Origin: Hymenobacter nivis
GTDB taxonomy: Bacteria > Bacteroidota > Bacteroidia > Cytophagales > Hymenobacteraceae
Direction: 5' to 3'
Length of the DNA: 64,000 bases
Assembly: GCF_003149515.1 (NCBI RefSeq)
Contig: NZ_CP029145.1
Location: 2,604,001-2,668,000 of the forward strand
The stretch's first letter is position 1; the number at the start of each line of letters is the position of its first letter. The translations under genes were made by a program, and so were the position numbers. Shown piece by piece: positions 19,954 to 27,353 of the stretch. The notes below the pieces were generated by a model, which saw only the letters and a list, made by a program, of their open reading frames with translations, was not told the DNA's origin and searched no databases.

Positions 19954-20670
19954 TTACAGGACGCCTTTCTTAGCGGCTTTCTGCATTTTCTCGTTGGCAA
20001 AAATGGCGACTTCCACGCGGCGGTTGGCGGCTTTGCCGGCTGCGGTAGCGTTGTCGCCCACGGGCTGCGAGGAGCCGTAGCCCTTGACCGTAACGCGGGC
20101 CGGGTCCACGCTCTTGCCGGTCAGCTCGTTGGCTACGGCCTGGGCGCGACGCTGGCTCAGGGGCTGGTTGATGGCGTCGGAGCCCGAGCTATCGGTGTGG
20201 CCTTCCACCACCACGTTGGTGTCGGCGTATTTCTGGAGCGTGGTGGCCAGCTCGCCGATGTTGCCAGCGGCAGCGGCCGTCAGCGTCGAGGAGCTGCTAG
20301 CGAACAGGATACCCGAGGCAAACGTAATTTTGATGCCTTCGCCCACGCGCTCCACGGTGGCGCCTTCCAGGTCGCGGCGCAGCTCGGCGGCCTGCTTGTC
20401 CATTTTGCGGCCGATGAGCACGCCCGCGCCGCCGCCCACCACGGCCCCGAGGATGGCGCCCTTAGCCGTGCCCGACTTGCCGCCAATCAGGCGGCCCAGC
20501 AGGGCCCCGCCCGCCGCCCCGCCCAGGCCGCCGATGATGCCGCCCTTGGTGGCTTTGTTCATGCCCTTGGGCTTGGCCGTGCTCACGGTAGTGCTCTGGG
20601 CCTGCACCAGTTGGCCAACCAGCAGCAACAGTGCCAATAAAAAAGAGAAAGGAGTGCGAAGATTTTTCAT
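19954..20670 (-). CDS. Glycine-zipper OmpA-family outer membrane protein
   Basis: 238 residues. The start at 20670 begins a signal peptide cut after VQA. A glycine zipper (about 40-90: GGIIGGLGGAAGGALLGRLIGG, then GAVVGGGAGVLIG) is followed by RKMDKQAAELRRDLEG and an OmpA domain with VVVEGHTDSSGSDAIN, LSQRRAQAV and NRRVEVAI, the peptidoglycan-binding residues. It likely tethers the envelope to peptidoglycan. It is paralogous to the lipoprotein at 21413-22144 over nearly the whole length (VERVGEGIKITF is shared). Confidence 0.9.
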   Translation of the reverse strand: MKNLRTPFSFLLALLLLVGQLVQAQSTTVSTAKPKGMNKATKGGIIGGLGGAAGGALLGRLIGGKSGTAKGAILGAVVGGGAGVLIGRKMDKQAAELRRDLEGATVERVGEGIKITFASGILFASSSSTLTAAAAGNIGELATTLQKYADTNVVVEGHTDSSGSDAINQPLSQRRAQAVANELTGKSVDPARVTVKGYGSSQPVGDNATAAGKAANRRVEVAIFANEKMQKAAKKGVL

Positions 20671-20798
20671 GGGTAACGTAAAAAATGAATTTCGGCAGGA
20701 ACGGAATGAACCGCGGTGAGAATGTGGGCGCCGGCCCGCCAAACAGCCGGCAAGTGCGCCTTTTGCAACCATCTTGCCAAACTTGCACCCGCCGCCGG

Positions 20799-20846
20799 GG
20801 CCCCACAGAAAAGCCTGGCGGTGCGGCCAGGCTTTTCTGTGGGGCC
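20799..20846. terminator. Terminator after the small glycine-zipper gene
   Basis: 21-bp perfect arms (GGCCCCACAGAAAAGCCTGGC) around GGTGCG, placed 24 bases beyond the stop of the minus-strand gene at 20871. Confidence 0.75.
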
Positions 20847-20870
20847 GGTTACCGGGCCAGCGCGGGCCCC

Positions 20871-21149
20871 TTATTTTTTGCCATGGTAGCCTTTGTAGCG
20901 GGCCGGGTCTTTTTTCTTGTCTTGGTTGCGACCAATCAGGCCGCCGCCCACCACGCCGGCCGCCGCGCCAATGAGGGCCCCCTTGCCGCCACCAAGCATG
21001 GCCCCGGTCACGGCCCCAGCCCCGCCGCCGATGGCCGCCCCTTTGGCTTTGCGGCTCCAGCCTTTTTTAGCGTCCTGGGCTTGCGCGGCCGAGCCGGCCA
21101 ATAGGAAAAACAGCAGCAGAAAGGCGAATACGATTTTGAAGGATTTCAT
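20871..21149 (-). CDS. Small exported glycine-zipper protein
   Basis: 92 residues. A signal peptide (MKSFKIVFAFLLLFFLLAG to AQA) is followed by a basic patch KKGWSRKAKG, then a glycine zipper (AAIGGGAGAVTGAMLGGGKG, ALIGAAAGVVGGGLIG) and a basic tail QDKKKDPARYKGYHGKK. The zipper resembles those of the two OmpA-like neighbours but there is no OmpA domain. It probably inserts into or lies against the outer membrane. It has its own downstream hairpin. Confidence 0.82.
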   Translation of the reverse strand: MKSFKIVFAFLLLFFLLAGSAAQAQDAKKGWSRKAKGAAIGGGAGAVTGAMLGGGKGALIGAAAGVVGGGLIGRNQDKKKDPARYKGYHGKK

Positions 21150-21253
21150 GACAGAGAAAGGTCAGGGGAAAAGTAAATGAGCGAAGCAGTGATTTTAGCG
21201 CAAGCCACTTCACTGGCGTTACTTAGCACTGGCATATATGCAACGCCTGGCAT

Positions 21254-21284
21254 AAAAAGAGCCACCCGAAGGCGGCTCTTTTTT
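21254..21284 (-). terminator. Terminator of the OmpA-like lipoprotein gene
   Basis: AAAAAGAGCCACC / GGCGGCTCTTTTT with one mismatch and loop CGAA. It lies downstream of the minus-strand gene ending at 21413. Confidence 0.75.
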
Positions 21285-21412
21285 GTTCAAAGCCCAGCTG
21301 CTGCAAGGGGCCTCTGCGTGTTTGCTTTGGATTAATTATACATTAATTCAGACGCAATAACTTAAATACCAACGCAAAAGCTAACGGCTCAATACTCTGC
21401 TTGGCGGCTGCA

Positions 21413-22144
21413 CTACAACGTGCCAGCTTCGGCGGCTTTCTTCATCCGCTCGTTGGCGAAAATGGCAATTTCCACGCGGCGGTTGGCCTGCTTGCCGGCC
21501 TCGGTCGAGTTGTCGCCCACCGGGTCCGACGAGCCCAGGCCCTTAGTGGTGATGCGGCTGCTGCTCACGCCCTGGGCCACCGTGGCGTCGGCCACCGATT
21601 GGGCCCGGCGCTCGCTTAAGGGCAGGTTGATGGCGTCGGTACCGGTGTTGTCGGTGTGGCCTTCCACGAGCACGTTGGTGTCGGGGTATTTCTCAAGCGT
21701 AGCGGCCATCTTCACGATGTCGGCTTGCGAAGCCGCCCGCAGGTTGGCCGAGTTGGTGTCGAAGAGGATGCCCGAGTCGAAGGTGATTTTGATGCCTTCG
21801 CCCACGCGCTCCACGGTGGCATTTTTCATGTCGCGCTGCAAATCAGCAGCTTGCTTGTCCATTTTCCTACCGATGAGCACGCCGGCCCCGCCGCCCGCGG
21901 CTGCCCCTAGGATGGCACCGATGGCCGTACCGCGGCCGCCGCCCAGCAAGCCGCCCAGCAGGGCCCCGGCGGCGGCGCCGCCGCCAGCCCCAAGCAAGCC
22001 GCCTTTCGTGGCCTTGTTCATACCGGTTTTGCGAACTCCGGTGCCGTTAGCCGACGTATCAGCAGGCTGGCGCATCGAGGCGCAGGAACTGAACAACAGC
22101 ACGCAGGCCATAAAAATCGAGAGTAGGGATTTGGGAGTGGTCAT
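21413..22144 (-). CDS. Glycine-zipper OmpA-family lipoprotein
   Basis: 243 residues. Lipobox FSSC (C about 21), then a glycine zipper (GGLLGAGGGAAAGALLGGLL, GAAAGGGAGVLIG), RKMDKQAADLQRDMKN and an OmpA domain with VLVEGHTDNTGTDAIN, LSERRAQSV and NRRVEIAI. It is the paralogue of 19954-20670, differing mainly in being a lipoprotein. YiaD-like proteins of this kind link the outer membrane to peptidoglycan. The stop is followed by a hairpin at 21254-21284. Confidence 0.9.
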   Translation of the reverse strand: MTTPKSLLSIFMACVLLFSSCASMRQPADTSANGTGVRKTGMNKATKGGLLGAGGGAAAGALLGGLLGGGRGTAIGAILGAAAGGGAGVLIGRKMDKQAADLQRDMKNATVERVGEGIKITFDSGILFDTNSANLRAASQADIVKMAATLEKYPDTNVLVEGHTDNTGTDAINLPLSERRAQSVADATVAQGVSSSRITTKGLGSSDPVGDNSTEAGKQANRRVEIAIFANERMKKAAEAGTL

Positions 22145-22252
22145 GTAAAAAAATCAAAAAGTGAAAAAGCTGACTGCCGCATTGTACGGCAAACCCCGCC
22201 CCGGGGATAGGGGCGGCGTTTCAAGAAGTATGCCGAACCGGCCGCCCGGGCC

Positions 22253-23170
22253 CTAACGGACCTTGCCGGAGCTGCGGCGGGGCGCCGCGGCAGTGGCGCT
22301 GGCCACCGGCGCCGCCGCCCCGGGGGCCGGCCGCAGCAGATGCAGCAGATCGGCGAGGCGGCGCTTGAGTTCGCGGCGGTCCACAATGAAGTCGAGGAAG
22401 CCGTGCTCGAGCACAAACTCGGCGCTCTGGAAACCCTTGGGCAAGTCCTTGCCGATGGTTTCCTTGATGACGCGGGGCCCCGCGAAGCCGATGAGGGCCC
22501 CGGGCTCGGCAATGTTGAAATCGCCGAGCATGGCGAACGAGGCCGTGACGCCGCCCGTGGTGGGGTCCGTCAGCAGGCTCACGTAGGGCACGCCGGCCTC
22601 GGCGAGCAGGGCCAGCTTGGCCGAAGTTTTGGCCATCTGCATCAGCGAGTAGCCGGCCTCCATCATGCGGGCTCCTCCCGAGCGCGAAATCATCAGGAAC
22701 GGCACGCGGTACTGGCGGGCGTAGTCGATGGCGCGGGCAATTTTTTCGCCCACCACCGAGCCCATCGAGCCGCCGATGAACTTGAAATCCATGGCAGCCA
22801 CCACCAGCGGCTGGCCATCGCTCAGGCCGTGGGCGGTGCGCACGGCGTCTTTCAGGCCGGTATTTTTTTCGGTGGTCGCCACGCGCTGCGGGTAGGCCTT
22901 GGTGTCGACGAAGTGCAGCGGGTCGCCCGAAGTCAGGTCGGCGTTGAGTTCTTCAAACTGGCCGCCGTCGAACAGCAGCTCGAAGTAATCGGCCGCGTCG
23001 ATGCGGTCGTGGTGGCCGCAGTGGTCGCACACGTAGCGCAGGCGCTTGTGCTCGGCCATGGTGGCCACCGTTTTGCATTCGGGGCACTTGTACCAGAGGC
23101 CGTCGGGCGTTTCTTTCTTTTGTTCGGTGGGGGTGTTGATGCCCTTTTCCTCGCGCTTAAACCAAGCCAT
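22253..23170 (-). CDS. accD: Acetyl-CoA carboxylase carboxyltransferase subunit beta
   Basis: 305 residues, the beta half of the carboxyltransferase that makes malonyl-CoA for fatty acid synthesis. The N-terminal zinc ribbon has C29, C32, C48 and C51 (YKCPEC, YVCDHCG). The crotonase-type core includes [25 protein letters not shown] and [14 protein letters not shown]. An Ala/Pro-rich C-terminal tail (about 280-305) is extra. The start at 23170 ([10 protein letters not shown]) is the family start. The stop is TAG followed by GGCCCGG. accA is not in the window. Confidence 0.97.
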   Translation of the reverse strand: MAWFKREEKGINTPTEQKKETPDGLWYKCPECKTVATMAEHKRLRYVCDHCGHHDRIDAADYFELLFDGGQFEELNADLTSGDPLHFVDTKAYPQRVATTEKNTGLKDAVRTAHGLSDGQPLVVAAMDFKFIGGSMGSVVGEKIARAIDYARQYRVPFLMISRSGGARMMEAGYSLMQMAKTSAKLALLAEAGVPYVSLLTDPTTGGVTASFAMLGDFNIAEPGALIGFAGPRVIKETIGKDLPKGFQSAEFVLEHGFLDFIVDRRELKRRLADLLHLLRPAPGAAAPVASATAAAPRRSSGKVR

Positions 23171-23496
23171 TTGTTCGGGAGCTACAAGCTGTGGGCGGCG
23201 GGCCACCAGCTTTGGATACGATAAAGTGACCGCAAAAATACGCGCTGGCCCGTAGAGGCTGCGGCCGGGCCGCCGGGGCCCCGCCCGGCGCGCAGGGGCA
23301 ACAAAGTAGCGAAACCGCGGCACAAACGTTGCCCACCCGGGGCCCCCACCCCGGTCCAGCCGCCGGCAAAACGCGCCCCGGGGCCCCCACCGGGCCGGCG
23401 CGGGGCGCTGCCCCGGCCGTACCTTGCCCCGGCGTTTGGGGCTGTGCGGCTGGCGGCGAGCCCGGCGGCAGCGCGGGGCTCCGTTTATTTTTTATT
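23171..23496. other. Divergent promoter region accD / OmpA lipoprotein
   Basis: 326 very GC-rich bases rich in GGGGCCCC-type strings. No gene is seen. A -7-like TACCTTG at 23420-23426 fits the plus-strand gene; TACTTTG on the complement near 23303-23309 fits accD. Confidence 0.4.
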
Positions 23497-24519
23497 ATGC
23501 GCCTGAAAAATTTCAAGCCGGTCCTGCTGGGCCTGGGTTTGCTCGCCGCCGGGGCCCTGCCGGGCTGCGTGGCCGCCCGCAAGTACGACGACCTGCAAGC
23601 CCGCCAGCGGGCCGATGCCCAAGGCAAGGCCGAGGCCGAGCGCCAGCACCGCGCCGCCACCGCCGAGCTGCAAAAAACCTCCGACGCACTAGCCCAGCTG
23701 CGCCTCGATAACCACCGCCTCGAAGACGACTCGCTGGCCACCGGCACGGCCCTGCGCAAAGCCCGGGGCCTCAACCGCGACCTGAATGACAGCTACGACC
23801 GCCTGCTGAAAAATAGCGGCCAGGAGTTGGCCAATAAGTCGTCGGACTACAACAAAGTAGCCCGCGACCTGGCCCGCCGCGAGGCCGAGCTGGGAGCCCT
23901 CGATGCCGGCCTGCGCACCAGCAAAACCGACAACGACCGCCTCGCCGCCAACCTCAAAACCCGCGAGGCTAAGCTGGCCGAACTCACCCAAGCTCTGGCC
24001 GACAAGGACCGGGCCGTGAACGACCTCAAGGCCCGCGTGAGCAAGGCGCTACTGAGCTTCAACGCCAGCGACTTGCAGGTGAAGCTGAAGGACGGCAAGG
24101 TGTACGTGTCGCTCTCCGAGCAGCTGCTTTTCAAGTCGGGCTCGGCCAAAGTGGACCCCAAGGGCCAGGCCGCCCTAAAGACCCTGGCCACTGTGCTGCA
24201 AGAGCAGCCCGACGTGAACGTGGTGGTGGAAGGCCACACCGACACCGTGCCCATCAAGGGCGTGGTGAACGGGGCTAAAGACAACTGGGACCTGAGCGCC
24301 CTGCGCGCCACCGACATTGCCCGCCTACTGACGGCCGGCGGCGTGGGCCCGGCCCGCATCACGGCCGCCGGTCGCGGCCAGTACGTACCCGTGGCCCCCA
24401 ACGACACGGCCCCCAACAGGGCCCTGAACCGCCGCACCGAGATTATCCTGACCCCGAAGCTCGACGAGCTGTTCCAGATTCTGGAGAGCAGCAGCGGGGC
24501 CCCGGCGCCGGGCAAATAA
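23497..24519 (+). CDS. OmpA/MotB-domain lipoprotein with coiled coil
   Basis: 340 residues. Lipoprotein signal ending LPGC (C24), then a long coiled coil (about 30-195: ADAQGKAEAERQHRAATAEL and many charged heptads), then an OmpA domain (about 215-330) with LLFKSGSAKVDPKG, VVVEGHTDTVPIKG and LSALRATDIARLL. Likely an envelope spacer that binds peptidoglycan with its C-terminus. The start at 23497 is set by the signal peptide; a longer in-frame GC-rich extension upstream is not credible protein. Confidence 0.9.
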   Translation: MRLKNFKPVLLGLGLLAAGALPGCVAARKYDDLQARQRADAQGKAEAERQHRAATAELQKTSDALAQLRLDNHRLEDDSLATGTALRKARGLNRDLNDSYDRLLKNSGQELANKSSDYNKVARDLARREAELGALDAGLRTSKTDNDRLAANLKTREAKLAELTQALADKDRAVNDLKARVSKALLSFNASDLQVKLKDGKVYVSLSEQLLFKSGSAKVDPKGQAALKTLATVLQEQPDVNVVVEGHTDTVPIKGVVNGAKDNWDLSALRATDIARLLTAGGVGPARITAAGRGQYVPVAPNDTAPNRALNRRTEIILTPKLDELFQILESSSGAPAPGK

Positions 24520-24597
24520 GCTAGTAAGTTGCTCAGCGTCAAACCCCTTTTTCCTCCCTAACTTACCGGCAGAAAATCCTTTCCCCTTTCTGCCTTT

Positions 24598-26052
24598 ATG
24601 AATTCATCTTTCTACTCCCGCTGGCTACCGGCTTTGCTGCTGTGGCTGGGCTCTGCGCTGGCGGCGCAGGCTTCACACATTTTAGGTACGGAGATTACCT
24701 ACGCGCCGGTGGCCTCCACCACGGCCGGCACGCCGCGCTACCACGTCGTCCTTAAGCTGTACATCGACCTGTCCCTACAAGCAGCAAAGCAGCCGACGGC
24801 GACGCTGACGTTCAGCCGCAACGGCTGCGACGCCGTTGGTACCGGCAGCTTTTCCGTTAACGTCCCCATCACGCAGGTGCTGAAAACCTACGGGCAAAGC
24901 TGCCCAGGGAACCTGACGTACACCGTGCAACTTTACGAAACCGACGTGGACCTGCCCCGAGGGCAGTGGACGATGGGTTTTAATGGTGAAGGTCGGGCCG
25001 CTGGTGTTAAAAACATCACCGTTCCAAATTCTTCATCCTACGGCATTTATTGCAGCGCTTTCCTGAACACCGAGCTGGTGGCCCAAAATACCTCGCCTGT
25101 GTTTCTGTCGACGCGCTTGCCTTACGTGGCCAGCGGCCAGGCGGAACGCTACAGCTTCAGTACATTTGATGCCGACGGCGACTCGTTGGTGTACCGCTTC
25201 GCAACGCCGCAGGAAGGCGCGAGCCCCCGGTTCGTGTGCGGCGCTGATATCCCGAGCACGCCGTCGCCCCACTTCCAGCTAAACGCCGCCACGGGGGCCC
25301 TCACCGCCCCGGCGGCGGCCACCACCGACGTAGGCCGCTACATCATGGCGGCCCGCGTGGACGAGTTCCGGCGGCTGAACGGCAGCTGGCAGCAAATTGG
25401 GTAGGTGATGCGCGACGTGAGCTACTTATACCTGAACGCCGCCAACCGGGCCCCGGGCTTCACGGGCCTCACCGTGGGCGGGGCCCCGGCGGCGCAGCCC
25501 CTGAACCAGCTCATCCGGGTGCGGGCCGGCCAAACTGTGGTGCTGGCCCTCGACGCGGCCGACCCCGACGCGGGCCAAACCCTGAGCTTCAGCAGCGACG
25601 CCGTGGGCGCCATACCCGGCCTGAGCTTGCAGCCCCTGGGGCCCACCCGCGCCCAGCTGACCTGGCAGGTGCCCGCCACCCTGCCGCCGGGCCGCTACAC
25701 GGCCACGGTGGCCGTGACGGACGACGGCTGCCCCACCGCCAGCGAGGAGCAAACCCTGGCCTTCCTGGTAACGGCGGCCACGCCGCTGGCCACCCGCCCC
25801 GAGCAGGACGCCAAGGCGGCCGCCTTCCCCATGCCGTTCCGCGAGCAGGTGCAGTTTCAGGCCGGGGCCCCGGGGCAGGCCATTACTATCGTGGATGAGT
25901 TGGGGCGCGTGGTGGCCCAACTGCGCACCCAAGCCGATGGCCGCGTGGTGTGGCAGCCCGCCGCTGCCTTGCCAGCGGGCCTGTACGTGGCCCGCGGGGC
26001 CGATGGCCGCCCGCTGGCGCGCTTGCTCCGGGCCCCTGGCACCGATTATTAG
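24598..26052 (+). pseudogene. T9SS-type secreted protein gene with an in-frame TAG
   Basis: One reading frame runs from 24598 to 26052 and is broken only by TAG at 25402-25404 (QQIG-stop-VMRDVSYLYLN). The first part has a signal peptide (ending AAQASH) and beta-sandwich-like repeats: THLGTEITY-type start (SHILGTEITYAPVA), FDADGDSLVYRF, and AARVDEFRRLNGSW. The second part ends in a C-terminal sorting-like domain (FPMPFREQVQFQAG, VDELGRVVAQLRT, LPAGLYVARG), as in type IX secretion cargo. A CAG-to-TAG change is the simplest cause. The truncated product would lack the sorting domain. Two separate proteins are unlikely because the frame is continuous. Confidence 0.82.
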
Positions 26053-26132
26053 CAACCGCGGCAATTGCCTCTTTGGTAGGCCTTCGCGTTGTATTAGCTT
26101 AATTTTCAGTTAATTGCCTTAAATTTTCTCCA

Positions 26133-27257
26133 ATGAAAAAGCACTTGCTTAGCTGCCTGCTGCTGGCCCCGGGGCTTGCCCTCGCCCAAACGTCCTTTCC
26201 CTTCACCATCAAGGGCAAAATCGGCAATTTGAACGCGCCGGCCAAGGTCTACCTCATGCGCGGGTTGGAGCCCGCGGACTCCGCTACGTTCAAGGATGGG
26301 GCGTTTGAGCTAAAGGGCACCGCCGACGCACCCAAAAAAGTGGATCTGATACTTAAGCGCGACGGCAAGCTGGGCAACGGCATGTACGGGATGGTTGACA
26401 GAACGCAAGTGTTTCTGGAGCCTGGGCCGGTGGTGCTCACCAGCCCCGACTCATTGTTCAAAGCCCGCGTTACGGGGGGCCCAGTTGCGGCGGACGACCA
26501 GCGGCTGCAAGTCGCGCTCAAGCCCATCTACGACAAGAGGAAAGTGGTTGGGGCCGAAATCAGGAAAGCTTCGATGGAGGAGCGCCGGGCCCCGGCGTTT
26601 GCGGCGCGGATGCAAGGGCGGTTCGATGTCCTCAACAAAGAGGATCAGCAGGTCCAGCAAGATTTCATTAAAGCCAACCCCAGCTCTTGGGTGAGCCTGA
26701 ATGCACTAACTAATTTGATGAGCGTGCCCCAGTATGCGGTAGTAGCTCCGCTCTACGAGGGGTTGAGCCCGGCCCTCCAGGCCAGCCCCGAAGGTCGCCA
26801 GTACGGCGAGATGCTGCGGGGACTCAAGGAAGTTGCCATCGGCGCGCAGGCCCCTAACTTCTCCCAAAAAACGCCCGCCGGCAAGTTGGTATCACTCACA
26901 GACTACCGGGGCAAGTACGTACTGATTGATTTTTGGGCCAGTTGGTGCAAGCCATGCCGCCAGGAAAATCCGGCCGTTGTTAAGGTATACGAGGCTTACA
27001 AAGGCCGCAACTTCGACATCCTGGGCGTGTCGCTCGACAGCGAAAACAGCCGTGAGAAGTGGATGAAAGCCATTCAGGACGACCATTTGCCCTGGACGCA
27101 GGTATCGGACCTGCGCGGCGGGGACAACGCCGTCGCCCAAACTTACCACGTGCAGAGCATCCCGCAGAACTTCCTGATTGACCCCAGCGGCAAAATCGTG
27201 GCCACCAACCTGCGCGGCGAGGAGCTGCAAACCGTGCTGGCAAAATTCATCAAGTAA
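26133..27257 (+). CDS. TlpA-like thiol-disulfide oxidoreductase with DUF4369 domain
   Basis: 374 residues. Signal peptide (ending LALAQ), then a DUF4369-type N-domain (about 20-115: FTIKGKIGNLNAPAKVYL, TFKDGAFELKGTA), a helical middle, and a C-terminal thioredoxin fold with WCKPC at 271-275 and the cis-Pro region SIPQNFLIDPSG. It is periplasmic, probably reducing or isomerising disulfides. This architecture is common in Bacteroidota. It is monocistronic and ends in the bidirectional terminator at 27298-27334. Confidence 0.93.
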   Translation: MKKHLLSCLLLAPGLALAQTSFPFTIKGKIGNLNAPAKVYLMRGLEPADSATFKDGAFELKGTADAPKKVDLILKRDGKLGNGMYGMVDRTQVFLEPGPVVLTSPDSLFKARVTGGPVAADDQRLQVALKPIYDKRKVVGAEIRKASMEERRAPAFAARMQGRFDVLNKEDQQVQQDFIKANPSSWVSLNALTNLMSVPQYAVVAPLYEGLSPALQASPEGRQYGEMLRGLKEVAIGAQAPNFSQKTPAGKLVSLTDYRGKYVLIDFWASWCKPCRQENPAVVKVYEAYKGRNFDILGVSLDSENSREKWMKAIQDDHLPWTQVSDLRGGDNAVAQTYHVQSIPQNFLIDPSGKIVATNLRGEELQTVLAKFIK

Positions 27258-27297
27258 CGGCGGCCGCGGGGGCCCTAAATTAACCAGCGCGCCACGT

Positions 27298-27334
27298 AAA
27301 AAAGCCCGCCCTGACGACCAGGGCGGGCTTTTTT
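27298..27334. terminator. Bidirectional terminator
   Basis: AAAAAAGCCCGCCCTG / CAGGGCGGGCTTTTTT between the convergent TlpA-like and TonB receptor genes, with A and T runs on both sides. Confidence 0.92.
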
Positions 27335-27353
27335 AGCGTTGAATTGCCTTCGT

